Position numbers and translations under genes: made by a program. From Gigaspora margarita (Eukaryota > Glomeromycota > Glomeromycetes > Diversisporales > Gigasporaceae), in the NCBI GenBank assembly GCA_009809945.1, contig WTPW01001664.1:67784-131783 (forward strand): a stretch of DNA of 64,000 nt, in the 5' to 3' direction. Below the pieces are notes generated by a model that did no database searches, was not told the DNA's origin, and saw only the letters and a list, made by a program, of their open reading frames with translations. This document shows, in pieces, positions 11,911 through 23,127 of this stretch. Each line of letters begins with the position of its first letter. The first letter of the stretch is position 1.

Positions 11911-12670
11911 TTTATTATGAATTTATTTATTAAAACAATTGTTCAAGTCAAGGTTGATTTTAATTTGAAACTATTTTTAATAATTTAATTTAAAATTTAA
12001 TAGATTAGAAATATTTATAATAATTTGATATTATAATAAATTAACTCCAACTAACAGAATTCAACATCCAGTATATATATATAATTTTAGAACAATTCTA
12101 CATAAACTAACAATCTCTATTACTTATTTATGATTTTACAATTCTCAAATATTATTATAAACTTTTGTCAAAGGTAATAATATAAATGGATCATCAAAAG
12201 GAATACTGCTATTAAAATTTTTTAATATTTATTTACCTAAAAATTTTTTTGTAAAACAATAGTAATAATTTAATGCTAATAATAACAAATGTCCATAACA
12301 AGAAACTATTTGAACAATACAGCAATAGCTCTATTTACTCTTGTTGATATAAATTTTGATAAACTGTTGCCAAAAACTTTGTTTATATGAACAATAAATA
12401 CACTAGTCATTCTTTATAATTTAAAATTTATTTAATATAATAAACTATATTTTTATAACTTATTATCTTATTGCTAAGTAAACTAAAATATTTCATTAAT
12501 TATAATTTAACACCTAATTTATTTTAGTGCATTTTAACCATTAATCAAGATGCTTAAGAATTCCATAAAACTATTGTAAATTTATAAGGAGCATTTAAAA
12601 AAGGTATAATTAAGAGAGTCTCTATAGTTATTTTCAAACAGTTCTCCAATAAGGTATGCTAGTAATTATG
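11911..12670. other. Intergenic, includes duplicated BTB spacer
   Basis: No gene is seen. Positions about 12175-12420 match the spacer that follows other BTB-TLDc copies (aaaagaatactgctattaaa; caataacaaatgtccataac). The transposon-rich block therefore sits inside formerly continuous cluster spacer. Confidence 0.5.
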
Positions 12671-13950
12671 TCCTATAAGAAAAATGTACCATAAAGGTAT
12701 GGGTTAGCAGCATAAAGGCGCAGGTTTTGGTGGCACAGATTAAACCTGTATTTGGTATGTAGAAGGGTAGTGGACTGTATGCCCATACAAATTGGACCAT
12801 TAATGGCTCAGATTTTCAACACTTTATTAGACCAGATAGCACAGGTTTTGGTATGATAATTAATATGAATTAATGTGTAATAAAAAAATACATACAAGTA
12901 GATTATATAAATTTATATCAACAATCAATACAATATAAACAAACTAACTGCACATATATAAGATTTTGTAAGAAATCTTTTTTGTTTTTTTTTGTTTTTT
13001 TTTTTTTAAAGAGCAGCAACTTTGCTTAGTAGATTTTATTAACTATATGTTTTAATATTATATTTGTATAGCAATGCGACTATAATTAGCTATACATACA
13101 ATTTTAGTTATTGTCTATTTAGAGGCTCTGCCTGAAGGTATCTACTAATTGTTGTATCTGGAACCCACTTGTGAGTTCTGCTATTAAAGCCTCTGATTAC
13201 CAACTCCTGTACTACAAACCTATCAATAGTCCTCCATGCTTAGGCCTACTCTTATACTGAAGCTCCAGATACAGCCTTAACATAAACTTTATCAACTAGA
13301 CCAAGTCCTATTTCTTAGTCCCCCTGCTGGATTTTACATACTGTGCTCTTATAAGGTTCATTCAATCCCAGCACTGACCTTTTCTTCAAGTGGCACCATC
13401 AGAGATCTTCACTACCTTCTTACTTTGGTCTTTCCAAACAGGTTTCTGATTCTCTGGTTTCTTGAATTTGTATTGTGTAATGTTCTACAAATATGCCCAT
13501 AAGCTCCCATTCAAGATAGTAAACTTAGATTACAGGTTATATACCCAACCAAGAATAAGAATACAGTTACCATAATAAGGTCTATTTTTTAATTTGTTGC
13601 TAGTATGATTTGAACTTTCAACCTGCCACTTGTGGTAACAACTTGACAACTTCTCTAAGTTGCTACACCTAAAGGAATCTTTTTTATTAAGACACCGAGA
13701 GCAGTTTCATTAGTGAAATTATATCGCAATTTTTTTTAAAAAATCATATATTGATCTTTCCAACATGTACCATCTTTGATACATATCATTCTGTAAAATG
13801 AAGGTGCCATTACATATGATGTGACATAACATGCTACCTCCCCATGCCACTTTTTACTGTGACATTCCGTTAGAACCTCTTTACGTACCACTCTGACTAT
13901 GGATTCCAGGCACCAAACAATACTATACCCGGGACCACTTTTTTATAGGG
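12671..13950. mobile_element. CCCTGTAAGAAA-family element, copy 2, carrying a SINE
   Basis: Ends TCCTATAAGAAAAATGTACC and GACCACTTTTTTATAGGG are inverted, flanked by ATG at 12668-12670 and 13951-13953. Internal blocks (aaactaactgcacatat, attaagacacc, tgacataacatgctacc, ccgttagaacc) match the fragment at 34957-35392 in order. The element would be about 580 bp without the SINE at 12984-13673. Confidence 0.75.
12984..13673 (-). mobile_element. AT-rich tRNA-derived SINE, full copy
   Basis: On the minus strand it starts near 13670 with a tRNA-like head: a box-A-like TAGCAACTTAGAGAAGTTG, then a box-B-like AAGTTCAAATC. It ends in an A-rich tail seen as T runs at 12985-13007. The target duplication is GAAATCTTTTTT (12972-12983) and GGAATCTTTTTT (13674-13685), and the host element without it is represented at 35090-35110. 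Body blocks (GAAACCAGAGAA, AACCTGTTTGG, AGTAAGAAGGTAG, GTGCTGGGATTGAATGAACC) recur at 49722 and 51034. It probably uses Pol III and LINE machinery; the partner LINE is not seen here. Confidence 0.75.
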
Positions 13951-13953
13951 ATG

Positions 13954-15349
13954 GTGCTCGATTATTTCAATAGAGTTAAATCATCACTTGAAAATTTTTT
14001 AATTATACTAAAAATAACTAATCAAATTTCAAGAACTGGCTAACACAACATGATCCGGAAAATTCAGAACAAACATTTGTTTTGTCAAAAATTGACTCTG
14101 CACACTAATAAAAAAATTTTTATTGTAAATTTTGATATAAAAAATAGTTTCAATTTCTAATGTGATAACAAATTACAAGCCCTAATCTAATAACATAAAT
14201 TTTTAATTTGAAAACAATTTGGGCAGCGAATTAACCAGAGTTAATCAAAAATTACTTTGATTAATTGAAATTAAATTGAAGTGTCCTTATATAAATTTTG
14301 CTGAAAAATCATTGTGTGAAATGCATTTGATCAATTAGAGTAACTCAATTAAAAAAAAAAGCACAGTTTTTTTTTAGTTAAGATAATTAAACCAATCTAT
14401 TCTTTTAGCTAATTGGGTCATTTGCACTTGAGAAATTCTATATAATGTATTTTGTTACTTTCTTAATAAATTTTAGTTTGATCTATTATATTTGAGTGAC
14501 TTAAATATTGTTATTAAGAGCTATGCGTTATAAGTGCATAACATAGCTTTGTCCATATATGTAATAATTTGACCTGCAAACTGAATAATATTTGATATGT
14601 AACATATCTTGATTTTGTTATAATATTACCTTTTGAAAGAGTTTTCAATTTACTTATGATTATTACCGTATTTGCATGCAATAGTGGGCCAGGGTGTTAA
14701 TTCAGATTTTGACTTCTTAAAAAATTTAGCTATTTTGCTCAAAATAGCACCCATGCACATCGCAAAAAAACACCCTTTTTTATTTAATTTAATGCTTTAA
14801 AATGTAATAAATGATTCAAAATTCAAATGCTAAATTTAAATCAATAGGAAAAAATGTTTATACCAGAAACATAGTACAAAGTACATAGAGTATAGTAAAT
14901 ATTCAAGTTTTGCATTATTCCATAAAATTTTGATTATGATTCGATATAGAAATCAAATGATTTTATAACATTATCAATATTTTTAAATCCTAATTGAGTT
15001 TTTGATCATATCTAAATGCAGTTACTATTAGAAATTTCAAGTTCGGATAAAGGTTTGCTTGATTGATGAGATGCCAATACCAGGCATTATCATCATAGAA
15101 GTGCAGGCGAATCATCCTAGTGGATTCTGCAGCAATATGACAAGTTAAGGTTGTGGTTGTGGCAAAAGTTATATGATCCCATAATCAAAATTAGTATTAT
15201 AATGTTATAACTTACCATAATGAACAAATCAGTGAAACATCATTTTATTTTTTTAATTGCTTTTGCTAAAAATTTACAAAGTTACCATAAATAAAATAAT
15301 TACAACATACAATAAAAGTTAAAACATTTTATATAAGTTCGATACAAGG
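13954..15349. other. Intergenic, no gene seen
   Basis: AT-rich sequence with no convincing frame. A GC-richer patch at 15060-15180 has no extended open frame. Confidence 0.35.
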
Positions 15350-15757
15350 CATATGGTGCAAGAAGCCTATACTAGACAATAAAAAAGTATACTTTAAAAT
15401 GCATCAACTTTTTATAGAGACAATATTTTTTAAAGCTATTTGGAAATTTGCAGAGCTTATTATAATGAACAAAGTACTGGTCAGATTTTTAAAATATTGC
15501 CTTTATAAAAAGTTATAGCACTTTCAAGTTAATTATAATTGAAACACATAGTAATTATATATAAAACAATAGTAATCTTTAAAACACATCAACTTTTTAT
15601 AGAGAAGGTTTTTCAAAAAATATTTGGCAAATTTATAGGATTAATATTGCTCTACAAAGTTACTGGTCAGTTTTTTAAAAAACCTTTTGTACAAAAAATT
15701 ATAGTGATTTAAAATTGAAACATGTTGAGTATAGGCTTATTGCACCATATTATACAT
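15350..15757. mobile_element. Palindromic element, GGTGCAAKAAGCC ends
   Basis: Ends GCATATGGTGCAAGAAGCC and GGCTTATTGCACCATATT are inverted. An internal block, gcatcaactttttatagaga, occurs twice directly (about 15402 and 15586). It is noncoding, and a target duplication was not resolved. Confidence 0.6.
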
Positions 15758-15852
15758 CATGCTATAACTATATCAGTGAAGTTGCAGGTTTCAATTTGCC
15801 ACATTTTTAATTGACCAGTTATGGCTAGTTATAACTGAGTTTCAACATGACA

Positions 15853-16390
15853 CATTGGGGTGTTCAATACACTATGTAAATCAAAACTATATGTAATATC
15901 ATATAAAAATTTATTATCGAATTTTTTGAATCCCAATATTAATTTATAATACAATTTTTAGATGCAGGGTCATTACTACTAAAAATTAAAAGCTTAAAAT
16001 TTTGAATAGATTGATAGAAGACCTCTACAATACAAGTTACAGAGCTAAAATTTTATATTTACTTAAAAAAATTTTATTGGCAGCTTAAATTTGATCAAGA
16101 TTACCCAAACAATATATAGATAAATTAAGTTGAAAAAAAATTTGGTTTCTATATATAATTTAAAAAACAGTTCTGTAACTTTGTTACTGAGATAGAAAAG
16201 AGCTGATTGGCATTAAAACTTACTGCTAAAAAAGAAGAATAAAGCCTGTGCATCTAAAATGGCAAGACAGTTTTATATAGTTATATATATATATATATAT
16301 ATATATCACTAATCAAAAAAAATTCAATAAGCTTAAGTATTAGTAGGCTACATATAGTTTTTATTTACATAGTGTATTGACCACCCTAAT
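15853..16390. mobile_element. Palindromic element family P1, copy 1
   Basis: Termini GGGGTGTTCAATACACTATG and its inverse (16362-16386), followed by ATATAGTTTT/AAAACTATAT arms. A second, diverged copy with the same terminal order and length is at 34296-34812. It is noncoding. Confidence 0.65.
16282..16307. repeat. (TA)n microsatellite
   Basis: An uninterrupted TA run of about 13 units. Confidence 0.9.
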
Positions 16391-18060
16391 GACTCATCAC
16401 AATGACAAGTTTTGCCTGCACCTCTAATAATTTAAGAGGTATTATTCTTTTTATTAATATTTGAACCATTGGTATTATCATAGCACCATGCACTTTATTT
16501 TGAATACCAGTACAGAATGTTAAAAAAAAATCACATTTGATTCAAAATAAGGTGCATGCACATTTCATAATAGCATGCAGGAGCCCAAAATAATGTGCAG
16601 AAGGACATTATTATATGTCATTATTAAAAAAATTAGATAATTAACTTGAATAACTTGTAACACACATGTTAACTATCCATCTAAAATTAATACTTGAGTA
16701 TGCATAAACTTATTTGTAAATAGCATAATCTATAAACTTTTAAATGCACAAATAAGCACTAAATGACTTAATTGCTGATTTGGATATGATTTTCACTAAT
16801 CACATGTAAAGCATTATAGAAATTGAGGATAAGCATAATAGTAACTTTAATTATAGTCTTGGAATCTAGAATGCAATAACCAAATGGCTATAATAGTACA
16901 CCAAGCTCAAGTTACCTTACTAGAACTAGGAGGCTTGGATAAAACGTTACTTTATGGACTGTACTCACATTATTGGTAGAAAACAAATAAAGTTTTTGAA
17001 AGCCTAGATATAACTTATTTTCCAATTCACATTGGACAAAAAACCCAAGTTATTCTTAATAATCATGAGTTTATTATCATGATAGTAGTTGGTTATTCTG
17101 GTAATCCCTACTTACCTGGTTATTTTTGTCAAAGTGATACATTTTATACTAAAACCCAGCTCATGATCCTAGTACAGCTATTTCTTCAATCTATACAAGT
17201 ATTTTCAACACCAAACCCATCACTCTGGACTGCTTATTATTGAGTAAACAAATTATGAAATTGTTTCGCAATTGTTAATTGATGTTTACTTTTTTCCTTT
17301 TTTTTTAATTGGTCAAATTAAAATTTAAGTGTTTAGAATTGGATCTTCTTCTCAAGAAGATTGGAATAAAGATGGGTTTGGTTAACAGTCATCATTAATT
17401 TACATGTATATTAACAAAGCAAGAATTATATTATCATTTATCGAAGATAATATTTGTAAGTTGAAGTTTATCAAGATTCACAATTAAAAAAAGCAGAAGA
17501 AGGAACAACTCTGAATGATGTTTGGGAATATTTTAGTATCAATAAATAGTAGTATAGAACTTTTTGGTCTTAGTTATACAGTTGCTCAATGATTAATCAA
17601 ACAGCACTAAATTTCTACTTGTACACCAAATCAATAGAATGATTTGTCCACTATAAAAACACTTTATGATTATTATTTGAAATATAGAACACTTTCTAAT
17701 ATTAACTGGCATGATCTTTTTATTAATTTGTCAACACAAGAAAGTAATATTATTGAGATAAATTCTACGCTTAATTCATTATATCCAAAAGATTATCAAT
17801 TCAATAGTTGAGAATTAAATGCATAGCAATCAATGATTCACACTGCTAGTGCACATGAAATAATACCCTGGCCATACACAGAATCAAAAGTATTTAGTAA
17901 AATCTTTTTACATTTTATGTCTCATAATTATATAACAACTTACATATTAAATTTTAGCATCAATTGTGAACAAAATCCAATCTACCAAATCATGATTTTG
18001 CAACGCTCAAACAATTCTATGAAATAGGATTTTTAACAAGTATACCTGTTCATATACCAA
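16391..18060 (+). other. Decayed coding-like region, unrecognised
   Basis: Short open pieces on the plus strand look like former coding sequence: KKAEEGTTLNDVWEYFSINK near 17491-17548, WHDLFINLSTQESNIIEINS near 17700-17760, and an open frame from 17833 to 18027. They are separated by stops. I do not recognise the protein. It may be a transposon remnant, since it lies among other elements. Confidence 0.25.
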
Positions 18061-18093
18061 ATGCAAAATGCACATTTTAGAATTCTTTCTACC

Positions 18094-18182
18094 ACGAACC
18101 TAAGAACCTAGGTTCCAAAATTGGGACCTGGTTTTAAAAAACAGGTTCCAAAACCAGGTTCTTAGGTTCTGAACCTAGGAAC
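18094..18182. repeat. GGTTCC palindromic repeat
   Basis: The words AACCTAGGTTCC and AGGTTCCAAAACCAGGTTC alternate in both orientations and can fold into a hairpin of about 40 bp per arm. Confidence 0.7.
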
Positions 18183-18626
18183 TTTACCATTCCTAATTGC
18201 TATTAAGGTTTCCTAATCGCTAATTACTTGAAAATTTTTTTGCAAAATAATAAGTAATAATATTAATAGGCTTTTAATTTATAGTGCTATAGCACTGTAG
18301 TGCTAGGGCATTTTAACCAATTAAAATTTAAGATAAGGTGCAACATGTAGATCAGGTTTGTGTAACAAAAATAAAGAAATTTTTAAAAGTTAATTATATT
18401 TTTAGAATTATTATATTTATCGCCATGGCGATGTATCGCTACCCCCGATCAACCAATAAGAATTCAGGATCAAGTGTAACGTGAGATCAAAGCGATTATG
18501 ATTTTTTTTCAAAAATCGGCCATAACGCTAAATTTTGCCTATGAAACCACCTCTTATGCTCTAACAAAAAAAATTCCTTACGAAATTTTGGATTATAAAC
18601 TCTTCGCTAAAACACACTTCCCTGAC

Positions 18627-19070
18627 CCCTGTAAGAAAAGTGGCACGTGTGATATCCGTGCCATTACGGGTATAACGCATGAATTTTGGACCGCAAATGG
18701 ACCGGATTTTGCAGCAGTTTACTAAGCCAAAATACACGTATTTTGGCACGTTCACTAAAATAACGGAAAGGCACGGGATAGTGTACCGTGTTAGACATGT
18801 GAGGTACGGGATGGTTTCTTTTCACCGTGCCATGTTTGGCACGTTCACCCATAAATTTTGAACAGTAAATGGACCAGATTTTACAACAGTTTACTAGTCC
18901 AAAATCCACGGATTTTGGCACAGATTTTTGGCACGTTTTTCTACGGAAATTGCAGTGAAGGAACGGTTTGTGGACCGTGATTTGCACGTGAAATTTTTTG
19001 TGGAGGCACGTAATGGTTGTATTTCCTGTGCCATTTTGGACCGTACCACATGCCACTTTTTCTTACAGGG
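18627..19070. mobile_element. CCCTGTAAGAAA-family MITE, copy 3
   Basis: Ends CCCTGTAAGAAAAGTGGCAC and CACTTTTTCTTACAGGG are inverted. The perfect 3-bp duplication is GAC (18624-18626, 19071-19073). The interior is full of TTTTGGCACG and GGACCG words in both orientations. It is the best preserved copy and GC-richer than its surroundings. The open frames inside it are by-products of these repeats. Confidence 0.85.
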
Positions 19071-19125
19071 GACCCTAACCTAACCCTTACCCTAAACTAA
19101 CCCTTACCCTAACCCTAAACTAATG
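19071..19125. repeat. Interstitial telomere-like CCCTAA run
   Basis: Degenerate CCCTAA/CCTTACCCTAAA units directly follow the MITE, inside the middle element. A weaker block of the same kind lies at about 19230-19275. Related short runs occur at 4721-4737 and 38945-38978, each time inside a mobile element, so they are probably element sequence rather than old telomeres. Confidence 0.6.
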
Positions 19126-19374
19126 AATTTATTTTTTTTTTGATTTCACATTACACCAGATCTTATAGGGTGCGATGTATCGCCTATGGGCTCTAATAAA
19201 AAAATTTTCTTATTAAATTTTACTATAAACACTATCTAACTCTAACCTATTATCTTTACCCTTACCCTAATATTAAAGAAATTTTATTTTGTTTTGTTAA
19301 AGATTGTTTTGATTTACTGTTACACCAATTTTGTTTATTACATATAGGGTAGCACTATAGTGCTATAGCGCTAT

Positions 19375-21076
19375 AATAATATTCCCATATTAAATATTAA
19401 TAACTAATATCCATAACAGTAAAGTATAAAACTGGTTGAATAGTACAGCAATAATATATTATTATATATTGTTTACGTAGTAGATTACTCAGTTATAGCA
19501 AGTTTAATAATACTTAATGGCTTTTCATCAACTTATGACGATCAATAAATGATAAAACATAAGCTTTTATACATCCTTAATCGTAATATGAATAAATTAG
19601 TCCATACGAAGTTAATTTTATTGTTTATATGATTCTTTTTTGTCTAACACACTTTAGACATTAGCTGAAGGATTTAACCTTATTGATATTCTAAGTGCTT
19701 ACTTAAAAATTGTTAGTTCTTATTTCATTTATATATAAAATTAGAAAATTAATATAATATATTTTTTTAATAAAATAAAAATAAATAATTTGGCGTAACT
19801 TTCCATGCATTATCGTATCGTTGCGAAATACGTAAGCCTATGGGGTTATTCGAGATACCCAATTTAAGAGAGATGATAATTATTGGCAAATGAATTTAAC
19901 AATAACAATAAATCATGGCTGTAGTCGGTTAAATAAATTATAAGTCTCTTTGAATTATGCGTTATTTCAAGTAAATACAATAAGAGTTTTTGTGTTGAAA
20001 ACTTATACTTAATTACTCAAAGCTAATTTCCATGCAAATTACATGCAAATTCTCTGTTTTATTTGTTTTTTTTTTATAAAAATAATTGTTTTTTCTAAAA
20101 AAATTTGGGTTTTTCGAAGTTTACGCAATATGGAAAAATCCTGACCACTATTTATTAGATTTAAGTCTTATAATAACATACTTTTAATGTTAAATGTCAA
20201 AGAGCAAACCTTATTAATTCTGTTAAAATTAGTCTTCAAAGTCACTCAAGACCACTATTTGAATATATAAGTTATATCACACCAATTACACCCATTAGCA
20301 GTTATTTGTATGACGTAATTAGTAATTTGTTCCTTTATATGAAATACAAAGTAAGACGTAAACCTGAAAGTGCCATTAAATGTTGTTTCTATGAATTGAA
20401 AAAAAAACTTAAATATTTCGATGAATCATTATTTGATTAATTAAAAAATTAAAGTGATCCTTGAAACAAATTTTAAAAAAGAGTCATTGTTTAAAATGCA
20501 TATTTTAAATTTCAACAAATAGCGAATACAATCGGCTTTTTAACTTTCAGTCTTTCAGTGGTGCTTCCAACATCCTGCAGTACATTCTACCTTCGTTTCG
20601 AAATGATAAATTTATTGAATGGTTTTTTGAGATTACATTAATTATTTTTATTTTATGGACTTACTGAATGAGTTTCTGCACTTTTAGTAAGCTCCATTAC
20701 GAAAGAATAAACATACAATTTGAGTTTATAAATAAATTACCAAAGGTCGTGGATAAAATTGACAGTGAATAGGATAGTCTTTTCATTCCGAATTAATAAT
20801 CTTTGAACAAAAAAAAATTATGGGTTAAAAAAGGATATTATATCAAAATTGAGCAGGAAAATTTTTCAATGACCACAGAAGCGATTTAATAGTATAAATT
20901 TTGAGGCAAAAGCGATTTTTGCAAAGCGAACGTTTGTTTTTACGTTACATCAGATCCCGAGTTTAATTAGCTAACTGACGTCGGAACATTACTTTACGTG
21001 AATAGAATCCAATGAAGCAAATCTTTGCCAAGGAAGGTAATTAAGAATGTACAGAACCTTCCATGAATAGGGATAG
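19375..21076. other. Duplicated spacer and 5' flank of BTB-TLDc copy 3
   Basis: No gene is seen. Nearly all of it has a sister segment at about 23780-25640 (for example ttagtccatacgaagttaat at 19600 and 23984). This shows a duplication unit of about 4.57 kb between copies 3 and 4. Confidence 0.65.
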
Positions 21077-21096
21077 TTCTGTACCACATTTATATA
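21077..21096 (+). promoter_or_regulatory. Conserved core promoter of BTB-TLDc copy 3
   Basis: The block ttctgtaccacatttatata lies 78 bp before the ATG, the same TATA block as in copy 1. Confidence 0.65.
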
Positions 21097-21173
21097 CTGT
21101 GATTTGATTTCATTCGCCTGAAATTGCATCTACAACTTGTTCAGCGATATACATATCTTTACGTAATAATTAA

Positions 21174-23127
21174 ATGTCGCAAATAAGCACTAAATTACTT
21201 GAGAGTTTCTCCAATGATTTCGCTCAACATCTTGAAACTGAATATGATTACAATGTTGTCGTTAAAGTTGGTGAACAAAATTTTAAGCTACATTCATTAA
21301 TTTTATATCAACGTTCCTCATTCTTTCGTAAAGAATTATCAACCGCAACCAAAAAGAATAATATTATTGAAATTACTTTAACTCATACTTCAGTTGAATC
21401 TTTTAAAATTTTAATTAAGTAAGCGATTTATTCATAACAACTTAATTATATTTGCTATTCACCGAAAATGAAATTCACCAGTATAAATTGCTATTAAAAA
21501 ATTTTGACTCAAAATTTAAAGTTAGAATTAAGAGGTGTAATTAATGCTTGGGTTGAATACTGGGGATTTAAGGTTCAGAATATTTTTACATATTATTACA
21601 TTCCAAATACTAGTGTTACAAATCGAAGTTGAAAAAAATCGATTAGTTGATTGGTTGACAACTAATCGATTGAACTTTTTGGATACCAACCAATCGATTA
21701 GTTGCAACTTACAATTAATCGATTAATCGATTAGTTGCAACTTATTAATTAATCGATTAGTTGCAACTTATCAATTAATCGATTAATCGATTAATTACAA
21801 CTAATTGTCAACAAATTGAGCAACTAATCGATTGAGAAATTTTTGACAATTTGTAACACTACCAAATACTATTCCTGGTGAATTTCTCTTCTAGTGAGTT
21901 AAAATCGTCCTTATAGTTGATATTAATTAAAATCTTTTAACATAGATATATTTACACTGGTACAATCACATTTGATTGTGTTGAACCATCTACTATATTT
22001 AATCTTTTGGTTTCGTCCAACAAGTTAGGTTTAGCAGAATTAGTTGAATATATTCAGTCTTATCTTATTGATAACAAAGCATATTGGCTTCAATTAAAAT
22101 TTACCCAAGTTTATTCTGCCAGTTTTCAAGAAAATAGTTTTAAGGACTTACAAACTTTTTACACTGATATTCTTGCGAAACATCCTAACCTAATTTTTGA
22201 TTCTGATGACTTTACTTCTATTCAAGAAAATGCGTTGATAACTCTTTTAAAGCGAGATGATTTACAAATAAAAGAATCAGAAATTTGGGATAAAGTTATT
22301 CAATGGGGAAAAAAACAAACACCAAATTTACCATCCGATCTTGAACAATGGAATGATGAAAACTTTTTAGCATTAAAAAATACACTTAAAAATTGCATTC
22401 CTTTAATTCGATATTTTCAAATGCCTGGAGAAGATATTGCAATAAAAGTTAACCCATATCGTCAAATTCTTGGATCAAATTTGTGGAATGATATTTCATT
22501 AAAGATTATGGCACCTAATATATCAGTCTCTTCAACTATTTTACCTGCTCGTAAAAAAATTCCTGTTCAACTTCCTGTCCGTGAAGGTTACTTTGTTAAT
22601 TCATCGTCTATTATTAATGATGAAAATTTTGCAGAAATATCATCTTGGATTGACTGCTGCCCGTCAAAATATGCCATTACAGAAATACCTTACAAGTTTA
22701 TTTTACTTCTTAGAGGAAGTAGAGATGGATTTACTCGCAAAATATTTCGTAAATTATGTGACAACATACCTGGCACCGTGACTATTATAAAGGTTAATGG
22801 CACAAATGAAATACTTGGTGGATTTAATCCATTAATATGGACGTCTAATGATCCAATAGAATGGTCTGAAACAATTGAAGTTTTATTTTTTCATTGAAAA
22901 CCCAAAATTTATCCAATTCCATCCTTAGTAGAATTGTTCATAGATATAATGTAATTGGATGTTATATCGGTCATGGACCAGTTTTCGGTAATACTTTCTA
23001 TATGAATTATAATAAAGTATGGGTTCATTATCATAATGATGCATTTTATGAAAAACGAATTAGATCTGAGGATACCAATTATATTTTAACTGACGAATTT
23101 GAAGTATTTCAGGTTTTGAAAGACTGA
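21174..23127 (+). CDS. BTB-BACK-TLDc copy 3, frameshifted near the C-terminus
   Basis: Exon 1 is 21174-21418 and exon 2 starts at 21946 after CATAG; the intron (GTAAGC donor) is enlarged by a 251-bp element at 21611-21861. BTB (MSQISTKLLESF to KILIKYIYTGTI), BACK (DDLQIKESEIWDKVIQWGKK) and most of TLDc (SSIINDENFAEISSWID, LLLRGSRDGFTRKIFRKLC, ILGGFNPLIW) are intact. At about 22879 a single base is missing relative to copies 1 and 5 (gaagtttt for gaaagtttt). The frame then stops at 22897, giving a 398-aa product instead of about 472 aa. The rest of TLDc continues in the next frame to 23127 (KTQNLSNSILSRI to DEFEVFQVLKD). The product would lack the last TLDc strands. It may be a young pseudogene or a sequence error beside a T-run. 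Confidence 0.8.
21611..21861. mobile_element. hAT-like MITE in the intron of BTB-TLDc copy 3
   Basis: Terminal inverted repeats TAGTGTTACAAAT are flanked by a perfect 8-bp duplication CCAAATAC (21603-21610, 21862-21869). The uninterrupted target is visible in the intron of copy 4 (attccaaatactattcctgg, about 26172). The interior is an array of aatcgattagttgcaactta units in both orientations, probably subterminal transposase-binding-type repeats. It is noncoding. Confidence 0.93.

Larger units (their letters stand above)
18421..19187. mobile_element. Middle hairpin-ended element of the nest
   Basis: The left end cgccatggcgatgtatcgct and right end gtgcgatgtatcgcctatgg are inverted and self-complementary (GGCGATGTATCGCC). 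Subterminal agtgtaacgtgagatc and gatttcacattacacc are inverted and resemble those of the outer element, so the two are probably related families. Confidence 0.55.
18281..19374. mobile_element. Outer hairpin-ended element of a three-level nest
   Basis: The left end (agtgctatagcactgtagtg) and right end (gcactatagtgctatagcgc) are inverted, and each is itself a small palindrome. Subterminal blocks ggtgcaacatgtagatc and gatttactgttacacc are also inverted. The element interrupts the duplicated BTB spacer, which resumes at about 19385. It contains the elements at 18421 and 18627. Confidence 0.55.

Noticed and set aside
18498-19056. Several frames on both strands (75, 64, 130, 60 codons)
   Set aside because: All lie in or across the palindromic CCCTGTAAGAAA MITE and mirror each other because the element is inverted-repetitive.
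19071-19280. True telomere or chromosome fusion point (CCCTAA runs)
   Set aside because: Runs are short, degenerate and occur inside mobile elements in several places.
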